A stretch of 64,000 nt of DNA from contig JAXHNH010000003.1 of assembly GCA_034520725.1 (NCBI GenBank), positions 391,266-455,265 on the forward strand, written 5' to 3'. A program made the translations under genes and the position numbers. Shown here piece by piece: positions 14,991 to 23,993 of the stretch. The notes under the pieces were generated by a model that searched no databases, had not been told where the DNA came from, and saw only the letters and a program-made list of their open reading frames with translations. Each line of letters begins with the position of its first letter. Within the stretch, counting starts at the first letter, position 1. The stretch is from Gracilimonas sp034520725. GTDB taxonomy: Bacteria; Bacteroidota; Rhodothermia; Balneolales; Balneolaceae.

Positions 14991-17516
14991 TCATCTGTCA
15001 TATTCATCAAGGTCATCCAAAAGTTCCAAAAGTTCATCTTCATCCTGTACAAGTACGTCACGGGCTGTGCTTCCCTGATATGGTCCAACAATGCCTGCAT
15101 TGAATAATTGATCTATGATTCTGCCGGCACGGTTATAGCCGATCTTTAGTTTACGCTGCAACAGTGAAACCGATCCCTGCTGATGTAATACCACCAGCTT
15201 GGCAGCCGCTTCAAAGTATTCGTCTATATCATCTAACGGGTCAGGAATGTCTACAGTATCCTCTTTTAGAATTGGCAGGTGAAATGGTTGTTTATAACCG
15301 GCTTGCTGACCAATGAAGCTGTTTATACGTTCAACTTCTTCAGTAGAAACAAAGGCATTTTGGATACGGATCATGCCGGTTCCGTTGTTGAAAAGCATAT
15401 CACCCATACCAATTAGCTGATCGGCTCCGCCCTGATCGAGAATGGTCCGTGAATCCACTTTGGAGGCCACCTGATAGGCAATCCGGGCCGGGAAATTGGC
15501 TTTGATGGTACCGGTGATTACGTTTACGGAAGGGCGCTGTGTGGCCACAACCAGGTGAATACCAATAGCGCGGGCCAGCTGTGCCAGTCGGGCGATCGGT
15601 TCTTCAATTTGCTTACCGGCCGTCATCATAAGATCCGCTAGTTCATCAATGATAACGACGATATATGGCAGGTGGCGGTGACCAAGTTCATCATCCAGCT
15701 CGCCGGTTTTATATTTTTCGTTGTAGGATTTGATGTCGCGTACCATCGCCATCTTGAGCAGATCGTAGCGCTCATCCATTTCCTTACACAGACTTTCGAG
15801 GGTTTCCTGAGCTTTAGTGGTATCCGTAATGATCGGTTCATCAGAATCAGGCAGCATAGCCAGAAAGTGATTCTGAATATTGCGATATAGCGAAAGCTCG
15901 ATCTTCTTGGGATCGACCATTACAAATTTCAGATCATCTGGGTGACACTTATAAAGCAGGCAGGTGATGATCGTATTGATACCGACCGATTTACCTGAAC
16001 CCGTAGCACCTGCAATAAGCAAGTGAGGCATCTTGGTAAGGTCGATCATGAACACCTCATTCTCGATCGTTTTACCGAAAGCCACGGGAAGGATGAAATC
16101 GGTTTCCACAAATTTCTTGGTATTCAGTACCTCTTTAATATATACCGTTTCACGCGTGCTGTTTGGCACTTCAATACCCACGGCAGACTTACCGGGAATT
16201 GGCGACAGCATGCGAAGTCCTTTGGAGGCCGTAGCCATTTTAAGGTCATTGGAATAACTTTCGATCTTGGAGATCTTGACATCCGGAGCCGGTTCCAGTT
16301 CATACAGGGTTACTGTTGGACCAACAATCGCATTGATCCCGACGATCTCAATTTTATGGCGCTTCAGCTTATCGAGGATTATGCGCTTGTTTTCCTTGAT
16401 CTCTTCGAGGTCAACTTCATTGCCTTCATCCGGCGGGGAATCCAAAAGATCCACTTTAGGGAACTTGTACTTTATGACGGGTACTTCCTTGGCTTTTTTT
16501 CTGTTGAGTTTGTCGAGGTCTTTTTCGTTGGCCTGTTCATCGCCTTTTCCTACGTAAACGGAAACCTCGATGTCGTCATTATCGTTGTCAATTTCTTCTT
16601 CTTTCTCCAAAGATGCACGTTGGCGGGTATCCAATGTTTTAACTTCGCTCTGTTCCTTCTCTCGCTTCTTCTGATCTTCCTCTTCAGATTTCTCAACAAG
16701 CTCGTCTATGGAAGGAGCAGGTTTCACGGGTTCATTTTCATCTTTGGTATCAGAGATAGGCTGTTTCTTGAGTTCTTCCTCTTCCTCTTTTTCCTCCTCC
16801 TTTTTGGCTTCTTTGGCTGCGCGTTTTTCAGCAAGCCTTTCTTCCCTTTCTTTGGCTTTTTCTTCTTTGCGAAGCTGTCGGGCTGCCCGGCGCTCCTCCA
16901 TCTTCTCCCGGATATTCTCGATCCAGAGTTTCACGTTATCAATGGTCTTTTGTAGATCTCGATCCACAAACATTAGCAGAGTTATGAGCACCAATACCGA
17001 CAGAATAATAATGGAACCTATACTGGTGATGTTATATAAAACCTGTGCTATGGCAATACCGGCAGTTCCGCTCCAGATGGAATCATCCGGAAAATCGGCG
17101 TTGGTGGTTAGCCATCCAATAAAAGTGGATAGCAGTACCATGCTCCAAATGCTCAGAACTGTGAGCCAACCAAGCTCTTTGAAATCGCGTCGGCGGAAAG
17201 TATGCCAACCTTGGTAACCGGTTATCAGCGCCAGAATAATACTGGTGTAACCGAATAAACTGTGGACAAGGTAGTGAGAAATATAAGCTCCCACAGGACC
17301 CAGCCAGTTTTTAACCAAGCGGGAATTGGCATCCGGGTTAAACAGATCGATGAACTCTATGCTGCGCGCATACTGATAATCTGCCGAATTATAGGACACA
17401 ATACTCAGCCCAAGAAGAACCGCGATCGACATTATGATAATGCCAATGATCTCTTTCTTACGGTTAGAGTCTAGTCCGGGGGTGCTTGTAGATGTATTTA
17501 AGTTGCTTTTAGCCAT
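14991..17516 (-). CDS. ftsK: DNA translocase FtsK/SpoIIIE
   Basis: This 841-residue protein pumps chromosome ends across the closing septum and activates dimer resolution. Four membrane segments lie in about residues 25-190, then a highly charged K/E-rich linker (about 200-330), the alpha/beta motor with Walker A GATGSGKSVG near 490 and Walker B YIVVIIDELADLMM near 625, and the winged-helix gamma domain (VSLLQRKLKIGYNRAGRIID) near 780 that reads KOPS sites. The start overlaps comB by 19 bases and the LolA-like gene follows directly, an arrangement suggesting one transcript. Confidence 0.97.
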   Translation of the reverse strand: MAKSNLNTSTSTPGLDSNRKKEIIGIIIMSIAVLLGLSIVSYNSADYQYARSIEFIDLFNPDANSRLVKNWLGPVGAYISHYLVHSLFGYTSIILALITGYQGWHTFRRRDFKELGWLTVLSIWSMVLLSTFIGWLTTNADFPDDSIWSGTAGIAIAQVLYNITSIGSIIILSVLVLITLLMFVDRDLQKTIDNVKLWIENIREKMEERRAARQLRKEEKAKEREERLAEKRAAKEAKKEEEKEEEEELKKQPISDTKDENEPVKPAPSIDELVEKSEEEDQKKREKEQSEVKTLDTRQRASLEKEEEIDNDNDDIEVSVYVGKGDEQANEKDLDKLNRKKAKEVPVIKYKFPKVDLLDSPPDEGNEVDLEEIKENKRIILDKLKRHKIEIVGINAIVGPTVTLYELEPAPDVKISKIESYSNDLKMATASKGLRMLSPIPGKSAVGIEVPNSTRETVYIKEVLNTKKFVETDFILPVAFGKTIENEVFMIDLTKMPHLLIAGATGSGKSVGINTIITCLLYKCHPDDLKFVMVDPKKIELSLYRNIQNHFLAMLPDSDEPIITDTTKAQETLESLCKEMDERYDLLKMAMVRDIKSYNEKYKTGELDDELGHRHLPYIVVIIDELADLMMTAGKQIEEPIARLAQLARAIGIHLVVATQRPSVNVITGTIKANFPARIAYQVASKVDSRTILDQGGADQLIGMGDMLFNNGTGMIRIQNAFVSTEEVERINSFIGQQAGYKQPFHLPILKEDTVDIPDPLDDIDEYFEAAAKLVVLHQQGSVSLLQRKLKIGYNRAGRIIDQLFNAGIVGPYQGSTARDVLVQDEDELLELLDDLDEYDR

Positions 17517-18247
17517 TTAGATCTTGTGAGAATTCCGTCCCTCATTCCGGGGAGCACATCAAATTCATTTACTTTGCAACAGTATGCAATATCGCCATTT
17601 GGAACAAGTTCAGCTAATCTTTTTGCGTGATCGCTTTTGCTGATGGCTCCCTCTAAATCATGCCCATATTTTTCGAAAAGACCAAATGCTACTTTTGCAC
17701 CGTCTTTAGCCGAATCGGGGAGGTGCCCTCCACTGATGGCATGAAGCAGGGATCCGGCAAATAGGGTGTCTTCGATCGAAAGCCGCCCTTGCCATCCTGA
17801 ACAGATCAGCACCACTTCATCATCGTGCTCTTTCAGAGCATTCAGAATGCTCTGCTGATTCAGGAAGGTTCCGACATACACCTCACTTGCCAGTGAAGCT
17901 TTTTTGATGGCTTTGGTCCCGTTAGTTGTATTGAAGATCAAGGTTTTATTTCTGACTGCATCACGGGTGTACTCGGCCGGGGAATTCCCCAGGTGGTACC
18001 CTTCGATCTTGGAACCGTCCTTTTCCCCGCAAAGCAGGTAGTCTTTGTTATCCATAGTGGTTGCTATCTTCATGGCATCACTCATATCAGCTACAGGAAT
18101 CACCTTTTTGGCTCCGTTGTGAATGGCCGTTGTGATGGATGATGAAGCGCGAAGCACATCAATGATGACCGCACTTTTACCCCGAAGCTCTTCTTCCTGA
18201 AAAGCCTGAAGCGAAAAGAATACGTCGATATAATTTATATCCGGCAT
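17498..18247 (-). CDS. comB: 2-phosphosulfolactate phosphatase family protein (ComB)
   Basis: The 249-residue product matches the ComB phosphatase family: IDVFFSLQAF, VIIDVLRASSSITTAI near residue 28, GEKDGSKIEGYHLGNSP and FNTTNGTKAI near 105. In methanogens the enzyme makes sulfolactate for coenzyme M; in bacteria without that pathway its substrate is uncertain. The 3' end overlaps ftsK by 19 bases, so the two are co-transcribed. It lies just downstream of gcvT on the same strand. Confidence 0.85.
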   Translation of the reverse strand: MPDINYIDVFFSLQAFQEEELRGKSAVIIDVLRASSSITTAIHNGAKKVIPVADMSDAMKIATTMDNKDYLLCGEKDGSKIEGYHLGNSPAEYTRDAVRNKTLIFNTTNGTKAIKKASLASEVYVGTFLNQQSILNALKEHDDEVVLICSGWQGRLSIEDTLFAGSLLHAISGGHLPDSAKDGAKVAFGLFEKYGHDLEGAISKSDHAKRLAELVPNGDIAYCCKVNEFDVLPGMRDGILTRSKWLKAT

Positions 18248-18271
18248 TTACTCTCTAACAGTTTAAAAAAT

Positions 18272-19375
18272 TTATTTTTTGATAAATGGAGGACGGGTAA
18301 CCGTGGCTTTGGCTCTTTTGTTTCGAATGGCGATCTGAATTTCTGTTCCCTCAGCCGTATACTCTTTAGCCACGTAACCCATTCCAATACCTGTACCCAA
18401 AGTAATTGACATTGTTCCGCTTGTAACTTCACCAATGGATTCACCGTCGGTATTTTGAATTTCGTAACCCTGACGGGGAATGTTACGTTTGCCTTCAACC
18501 GTAAAGCCGACAAGCTGGCGTTTCAATCCTTCTTCTTTTTTCTGTTGGAGGAGCACATCCTTTGCATTGAAATCTCCCTTATCAAATTTGGTGATCCAGC
18601 CTAATCGGGCTTCCAGCGGATGAGTGTCTTTACTGATGTCATTACCGTAAAGGGCAAAACCCATTTCAAGGCGTAATGTATCGCGGGCTCCAAGTCCACA
18701 CGGCTCGATACCGAATTCCTCACCTGCTTCCATGATGGCATTCCAGACTTTTTTGGGGTTCACCTGATTCTTATCAAAATAGAGTTCAAAACCCTTTTCA
18801 CCGGTGTAACCTGTAGCCGAAAATACCACGTTATCCATTCCGGCAAGGCTCCCCATCCTGAAAGAATAGAAGCCGATATCACTCAGATCCAGGTCGGTCA
18901 GTTTTTGCAGGGTTTCAATGGACTTGGGTCCCTGCACGGCAAGCAGACAGGTATCATCCGATTGATCCGTGACTTCTGCATCAAAAGAATTGTTATCGAG
19001 GATCCAGTTAAGATCCTTCTCAATATTAGAAGCATTGACCACAGCGATATAACCGGCATCATCAAAAAGTTTATACACGATCAGGTCATCCACAATACCG
19101 CCGTCATCATAACACATGCAGGTGTATTGAGCTTTGCCTTCCGTCAGTTTGGAAGCATCATTCACCGTTACTTTCTGTATCAGGTCCAGCGCTTCAGGTC
19201 CGCTGATAAAAAACTCACCCATGTGTGACACATCAAACATTCCCACCCGTTCACGCACGGCTGCATGTTCCGATTTTATTCCGGCATACTGAACCGGCAT
19301 TTCGAATCCGGCAAAATCCACCAGTTTAGCGCCGGCTTTTTCGTGAAGGTCGTGAAATGGCGTTTGCTTTGGCAT
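18272..19375 (-). CDS. gcvT: glycine cleavage system T protein (aminomethyltransferase)
   Basis: The 367-residue enzyme transfers the methylene group from aminomethyl-lipoyl H protein to tetrahydrofolate, releasing ammonia. FAGFEMPVQYAGIKSEHAAV, RVGMFDVSHMGEF and the folate-binding ATGYTGEKGFELY near 188 are typical, as is LGARDTLRLEMGFALYGND. The length is standard. No glycine riboswitch or other gcv gene adjoins it. CAAAGGTA at 19453-19460 would give a TACCTTTG -7 box on the minus strand, but a matching -33 box is not clear. Confidence 0.95.
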   Translation of the reverse strand: MPKQTPFHDLHEKAGAKLVDFAGFEMPVQYAGIKSEHAAVRERVGMFDVSHMGEFFISGPEALDLIQKVTVNDASKLTEGKAQYTCMCYDDGGIVDDLIVYKLFDDAGYIAVVNASNIEKDLNWILDNNSFDAEVTDQSDDTCLLAVQGPKSIETLQKLTDLDLSDIGFYSFRMGSLAGMDNVVFSATGYTGEKGFELYFDKNQVNPKKVWNAIMEAGEEFGIEPCGLGARDTLRLEMGFALYGNDISKDTHPLEARLGWITKFDKGDFNAKDVLLQQKKEEGLKRQLVGFTVEGKRNIPRQGYEIQNTDGESIGEVTSGTMSITLGTGIGMGYVAKEYTAEGTEIQIAIRNKRAKATVTRPPFIKK

Positions 19376-19633
19376 AACTAAAATCAGACTGTATTGTTTA
19401 AGAAGATGTTTATTCTAAATTTATCTGTGTAACCCTGAAAAATCATTGACCCCAAAGGTACGGGTTTGTAAACCAAAAATCGGCATAACATAGCTATTTC
19501 TTGGGAATGTTTGTGCAAACGTTATACGACTGGTTGAGTTGTGAGTTTACAGCAGCTTGGTCTATCGGTCCAACGCAAATCGGTGAGTGGGTCCAACAAA
19601 TAACCCGTTCATTCAGATTGGCTCAATGTATAA

Positions 19634-19688
19634 ACACAAACCGCGACTATTCGCACCATCCGTGTCATCCGCGTTCCATTCCTTAATT
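19634..19688 (+). repeat. dispersed repeat C, copy 1
   Basis: The core is CGACTATTCGCACCATCCGT followed by GTCATCCGCGTTCCATTC. Copies lie at 19951-19996 in the same orientation and 43747-43795 in inverse orientation. Confidence 0.7.
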
Positions 19689-19764
19689 ATTTGAGTTGCC
19701 CAACCTCCGAACACTCTTCCAAACCATATCACCCTCCGGGCGGAGGTTCTTAGTTATTCTTTCT

Positions 19765-19814
19765 AACCCCGGGATAAATCCCGGGGCTAAAAATATACCA
19801 TCCCTATGGGATGG
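19765..19814. repeat. CCCCGGG hairpin plus CCATCCC hairpin
   Basis: CCCCGGGAT/ATCCCGGGG at 19767-19786 is followed by CCATCCC/GGGATGG at 19798-19814. A related pair of hairpins (CCCCGGGC arms, then ACCCC/GGGGT) lies at 33878-33968. Confidence 0.6.
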
Positions 19815-19950
19815 CCTAAACCAAACCACAAATCGGTCGTTCGGTCCATCGTGAATCGCAATTCGGCCCATCAAACCATCCAATCACACATCAACTCAGA
19901 TTCTACACCCTATAGTCATCCCCATGAAGGCGGAGATCCAATAGCTAAAA

Positions 19951-19996
19951 ACACAAACAGCGACTATCCGCACCATCTGTGTCCCATTCTTTAATT
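19951..19996 (+). repeat. dispersed repeat C, copy 2
   Basis: ACACAAACAGCGACTATCCG and CACCATCTGTGTCCCATTC match copy 1 with few changes, including the flanking ACACAAAC and the trailing CTTTAATT. Confidence 0.7.
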
Positions 19997-20053
19997 TATT
20001 CAACTTCCGAGTACCCACACAAGCCATACCACTCATTGGACTATTCCACATTC

Positions 20054-20089
20054 ATCCGTAGGGGCAATTCATGAATTGCCCCTACGGAT
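20054..20089. repeat. perfect 36-bp palindrome (TAGGGGC family)
   Basis: ATCCGTAGGGGCAATTCA followed by its exact reverse complement. Relatives are 38564-38599 (one compensable change in the arms) and 23926-23955 (same GTAGGGGC arms, different centre). Confidence 0.8.
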
Positions 20090-20279
20090 AAATGAATAAA
20101 TTAGATTATATCTTGTTTCGAATACCACTTTTAGGAACGCCTGTCACAACCGCCGTTTCGATCAGCCAATTAATTGATCGGAGTTGCAAAATTCCAACTC
20201 ATCCCTTTTCATATCCGAGGCGAAGAATTCTTATCTTTAGTTCCGAAATAAAAATGTAACCGTTCATCAAAACTAATTT

Positions 20280-21407
20280 ATGTCAATAAATAAAGAACAG
20301 GTTAAATCGGCCCTCAGTCAGGTTTTGCATCCCTCCGAACAGCGCGATCTCATTTCCCTCGATATGGTTCAGGATGTGATCGTACAGGATAAGTACATAT
20401 CATTCACCCTGGAGTTCCCGGAAAAAGATGAGGCAATGGAAGCCCAGCTTCGTGAGAAGTGTGAAGAGGCTATTCAGAAATTCATCGATAAGGAAGCGAT
20501 CGTGGATATTCAAACCGCCGTGAATTTATCACTGAAGCGGAAGATGGAAGACTCGAAACCACAACAACAGCAACAGGCCGAGCAGCCTCAGATCCTGCCT
20601 GGCGTTAAGAATATCATTGCGGTGGCCTCCGGTAAAGGGGGTGTGGGTAAATCTACTGTAGCGGTGAATATTGCAGCGGCACTCGCTAAGCGCGGGGAAA
20701 AAGTCGGACTGATGGATACCGATATCTACGGACCAAGTATCCCGACCATGTTCAACATTCACGACCGGCCGAATATCACCACCCAGAAGAAACTTGTCCC
20801 GCATGAAAAATACGGTATCAAGCTGGTTTCAATGGGATTTTTGGTGGATGTGGATCAAGCCATGGTTTGGCGCGGACCTATGGTAACCAGTGCCGTGAAA
20901 CAATTTATGACCGATGTGGAATGGGGTGAGCTCGACTACCTGATTCTGGATCTCCCTCCCGGAACCGGTGATATTCAGCTGACCATTGTACAAACCGTTC
21001 CGTTGACAGGCGCAGTGATCGTTTCCACTCCACAAACGGTGGCATTAGATGATGCCCGAAAAGGGGTAGCTATGTTTAATAAGGTAAATGTACCTGTGTT
21101 GGGTATGGTAGAGAATATGGCCTATTTCACTCCACCGGATATGCCGGATAAGAAATACTACATCTTTGGAAAAGGTGGAGCTTCCCATCTGGCACAGGAA
21201 ATGAACGTACCTGTTTTAGGTGAAGTGCCGATACAGCAAAGTCTGCGCGAAGGCGGTGATTCCGGTAAACCGATCGTTCTGGAAGATACGGAGTCACCGG
21301 CCGCAACCGCTCTGATGGAAGTAACCGGCAACATGCAGCAGCAACTGGCCATCCGTACCAAAGAGCAGGGAACCGGCAAGAAGGTGGACATCAAGTTCCG
21401 GTCATAA
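20280..21407 (+). CDS. mrp: Mrp/ApbC family P-loop ATPase, iron-sulfur cluster carrier
   Basis: The 375-residue protein has an N-terminal MIP18/DUF59 domain (about 1-85), a Q-rich linker (QQQQQAEQPQ) and a ParA/NBP35-type ATPase domain with the deviant Walker A SGKGGVGKST near 118, MDTDIYGPSIPTMF and LDLPPGTGD. Mrp proteins deliver Fe-S clusters to target enzymes. The usual C-terminal CxxC pair is not seen in PDMPDKKYYIFGKGG, where other members have cysteines; cluster binding may therefore rely on other residues. Cytoplasmic. Confidence 0.9.
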   Translation: MSINKEQVKSALSQVLHPSEQRDLISLDMVQDVIVQDKYISFTLEFPEKDEAMEAQLREKCEEAIQKFIDKEAIVDIQTAVNLSLKRKMEDSKPQQQQQAEQPQILPGVKNIIAVASGKGGVGKSTVAVNIAAALAKRGEKVGLMDTDIYGPSIPTMFNIHDRPNITTQKKLVPHEKYGIKLVSMGFLVDVDQAMVWRGPMVTSAVKQFMTDVEWGELDYLILDLPPGTGDIQLTIVQTVPLTGAVIVSTPQTVALDDARKGVAMFNKVNVPVLGMVENMAYFTPPDMPDKKYYIFGKGGASHLAQEMNVPVLGEVPIQQSLREGGDSGKPIVLEDTESPAATALMEVTGNMQQQLAIRTKEQGTGKKVDIKFRS

Positions 21408-21519
21408 CATTAGTTCGTAAATCGGTCTTTCACTAATCGATCATTCACAAATTACTACAACTGATTAAAGATTGACCGAACGACCGATTCACCGAATCAC
21501 GATCTAATACAAATAAATC

Positions 21520-22128
21520 ATGGACCTGATATACCTGCTTGACCTCATCGGTACCTTCGTGTTTGCCATCAGCGGTATTCGCGTGGCGGCTCGGGCCAAT
21601 ATGGATATATTCGGGGCTTCCGTGGTAGGTTTTGTGACGGCTATTGGGGGAGGAACGGTTCGGGATCTGTTGCTCAACTATCACCCTATAACCTGGATGG
21701 CCGATATAACTTATCCTTTGGTGATATTAGCTGCCGTTCCGTTCACCTTTGTAATGGGCAAAAAGCTCAATGAATTCAGTAAAACGCTCTTCATTTTTGA
21801 CACCATCGGAATAGCCCTATTTACTATTATCGGGATGGAAAAAGCACTATCAATAGGGTTGAGTCCCTTTATTGCTGGATTAATGGGAATGATATCCGCC
21901 GTGGTTGGAGGGATTATCCGCGATGTGCTTTGCCGTGAGATCCCACTTATTTTTCGGAAGGAGATTTATGCTACTGCATGTTTAGCAGGAGCTGTTATAT
22001 TCTATGCGGGACTGGAACTCAACCTGCCTGACAACCTCAACTATCTCCTCACTACAGCCTTCATTATTACCATTCGGACTGTATCCATAAAAAGGAATTG
22101 GTCGCTTCCAAAGATGAAGAAGGCATAA
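21520..22128 (+). CDS. TRIC-type cation channel / YicG family (UPF0126) membrane protein
   Basis: The 202-residue protein has seven membrane segments arranged as two related halves, each with the family signature: VVGFVTAIGGGTVRDLLL near 38-55 and LMGMISAVVGGIIRDVLC near 124-141. The prokaryotic TRIC family forms trimeric potassium-selective channels; some members have been linked to glycine uptake. The gene stands alone, 112 bp after mrp. Confidence 0.88.
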   Translation: MDLIYLLDLIGTFVFAISGIRVAARANMDIFGASVVGFVTAIGGGTVRDLLLNYHPITWMADITYPLVILAAVPFTFVMGKKLNEFSKTLFIFDTIGIALFTIIGMEKALSIGLSPFIAGLMGMISAVVGGIIRDVLCREIPLIFRKEIYATACLAGAVIFYAGLELNLPDNLNYLLTTAFIITIRTVSIKRNWSLPKMKKA

Positions 22129-22414
22129 TTTTTTCTGCCTAAAATGAAGAATTTATCCTAACTAACTCCAGAGCTTGGTTCCGACGAAGAGCGTTAGGAA
22201 CCAGAATTATCCTTATTAAGTATGTGAGGGTTAATGAAGATTAAGGCGGAGCCTCAGAATTGCATTTCGAAGCGGCACACCGTGACGAGTAACATAGTAA
22301 ATAACTTCGCAGATCGGTCCATCGCCGTTCGTTAATCGCAAATCAATATCCCTGTTTCCAAACGCTCTTCGTAGGCACCAATACGAACTAAAACGAATAA
22401 CCAATCAACGAAAC
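22129..22414. other. repeat-rich spacer between converging genes
   Basis: It holds palindrome family D (22177-22202), an AGGCGGAGCCTCAG word shared with 3925-3938, and repeat B copy 2 (22306-22345). No gene is seen. Confidence 0.55.
22306..22345 (-). repeat. dispersed repeat B, copy 2
   Basis: On the minus strand it reads GATTTGCGATTAACGAACGG and CGATGGACCGATCTGCGAA, matching 972-1012. Related ATCGGTC/GACCGAT words also fill 21415-21505 and 19830-19880. Confidence 0.7.
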
Positions 22415-23908
22415 CTACTCCCGAACCATCTCCTCAAAATGCTCCTCGATCTTCTCCGGAGTTTGAGTGAATTTACTGACGATCCAGGTGGCAAAGAGGC
22501 CAAGAGTGAATCCCGGAATAAGCTCATACATACTCTCCTTCAAAACAGGCACGAAATACCAGATGATGGTCACGAAAGTTCCGGTTAGGAGACCCGCAAT
22601 GACACCGGATTTGGTGGTCTTCTTCCAGTAAAGTGCCATGATGGAGGTAGGCCCAATGGAAGCGCCTAATCCCGCCCAGGCAAACAGCACCAGCCAAAAG
22701 ACAATGTTTTCAGCAACCAGGCCGAATATCAAAGATATTATCACTAAAACAACGACCACAATACGGCTGTATAGCACAAGTTTCTTTTGTGAAAGTTCCT
22801 CATCCTTTTTGATGAGTTTGTCATAGATATCACGAACCACGCTTGAGGCGGCTACCAAGAGCTGGGAATCGGCCGTAGACATAATAGCGGCAAAGATGGA
22901 GGCGATCACCACACCGAATAGGATAGGGTGGAGTTGAGTCTGAGCCAGTAAAGGATATAAGTTCTCAGTATCACCACCCGGAAGCATGGAGACCTCAGGG
23001 AAATACGCCCGGCCAACGAGTCCGATCATCACGGCACCCACGGCCATCATTACGTTCCAGAAGGTGCCAACATAGGCAGCATATTTAAGCTGCTTGGCAT
23101 CATCAATGGACATATATCGGGAGAGAATATGTGGGTTGCCGGGGGAACCAAGTCCAATGCCAACAAACCCAATGAAAGCCCCAAAGCCAAGGGCAAAGGG
23201 ATCCAGAAAGCCGATCTCATGCAAAGTGAGTTGTTCAGCCATCACGCTCCAGCCTCCCAGATTCCAGATGGCAATGATGGGTAGAAACACAAGCGCAATG
23301 ATCATGAAAAAAGCCTGTATGGTATCGGTCAGGCTCACAGCCATAAAGCCGCCTAATACGGTATATAACAGAATAATGACGGCTGAGAGCACCACTCCGG
23401 TGGATTGTGTGATACCAAAACTGGAGGCAAAGGCTTTTCCGCCGGCCACAAACTGTGAGGATACGTATCCTACCATAAAGATCAGGAAGATGATAACCAG
23501 GATAGCGCGAAGACTGCCGTTCTTGTCATCAAAGCGTTCGGCGAAGAAATCGGGGACGGTGATGCAGTCGTAGCGTTCTGAAAATTTACGAAGCCGTTTG
23601 GCGTAGTACATGAACAGGAACCACTCAACCACGATATAACCCACGGCCGCCCAAAGTGCTGAAGCTCCTTGTGCATAGGCCATACCGGTCACGCCAAGCA
23701 GCAGCCACGCACTACGACCTGAGACCACGGCTGAAAGAGCCACTACAAGTCGGTTCATCTTTCGTCCACCAATAAAGAATTCAGAAATTCCTTCGGATGA
23801 AAACCGGGCAGAATAGATGCCGATTCCGACAAGGATAACAAGATACCCGATAAATGCGGCCAGCACATACCCGCTGCCTTCTATTGTAACAGTGTTGAAT
23901 TCTTCCAT
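22415..23908 (-). CDS. putP: sodium/solute symporter, PutP-like (sodium/proline)
   Basis: The 497-residue protein has about 13 membrane segments of the SSS (LeuT-fold) family. GRKMNRLVVALSAVVSGRSAWLLLGVTGMAYA near residue 50 matches the proline-symporter substrate and sodium-binding region, and WFLFMYYAKRLRKFSERYDCITVPDFFAERF is typical of PutP. It probably imports proline with Na+. Glutamate dehydrogenase lies just upstream on the same strand, which fits use of proline-derived glutamate. Confidence 0.85.
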   Translation of the reverse strand: MEEFNTVTIEGSGYVLAAFIGYLVILVGIGIYSARFSSEGISEFFIGGRKMNRLVVALSAVVSGRSAWLLLGVTGMAYAQGASALWAAVGYIVVEWFLFMYYAKRLRKFSERYDCITVPDFFAERFDDKNGSLRAILVIIFLIFMVGYVSSQFVAGGKAFASSFGITQSTGVVLSAVIILLYTVLGGFMAVSLTDTIQAFFMIIALVFLPIIAIWNLGGWSVMAEQLTLHEIGFLDPFALGFGAFIGFVGIGLGSPGNPHILSRYMSIDDAKQLKYAAYVGTFWNVMMAVGAVMIGLVGRAYFPEVSMLPGGDTENLYPLLAQTQLHPILFGVVIASIFAAIMSTADSQLLVAASSVVRDIYDKLIKKDEELSQKKLVLYSRIVVVVLVIISLIFGLVAENIVFWLVLFAWAGLGASIGPTSIMALYWKKTTKSGVIAGLLTGTFVTIIWYFVPVLKESMYELIPGFTLGLFATWIVSKFTQTPEKIEEHFEEMVRE

Positions 23909-23925
23909 GCGGCTATTATAAACAA

Positions 23926-23955
23926 TGTAGGGGCGTATGTCGATACGCCCCTACA
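23926..23955. repeat. TAGGGGC-family palindrome between gdh and putP
   Basis: GTAGGGGCGTAT at 23927-23938 pairs exactly with ATACGCCCCTAC at 23943-23954. The stem lies between two same-strand genes and may reduce read-through, but it is clearly a repeat-family member. Confidence 0.7.
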
Positions 23956-23993
23956 GTTTTAATAGAAATTAAAATAAATAAAGGTAGATCAGA

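Larger units (their letters stand above)
19376..20279. other. 900-bp gene-free repeat-rich spacer
   Basis: I find no credible gene. The spacer carries two copies of repeat C (19634-19688 and 19951-19996), CCCCGGG and CCATCCC hairpins (19765-19814), ATCGGTC/ACCGAT-type words (19560-19880), a CATCCCC-type short hairpin near 19917, and a perfect 36-bp palindrome at 20054-20089. TATCTTTA at 20232-20239 could be a -7 box for mrp, without a clear -33 partner. Confidence 0.6.

Noticed and set aside
16023..16955. 310-codon open frame antisense to ftsK, rich in phenylalanine and leucine
   Set aside because: It mirrors the charged K/E linker and motor of FtsK, has no family resemblance and no start context.
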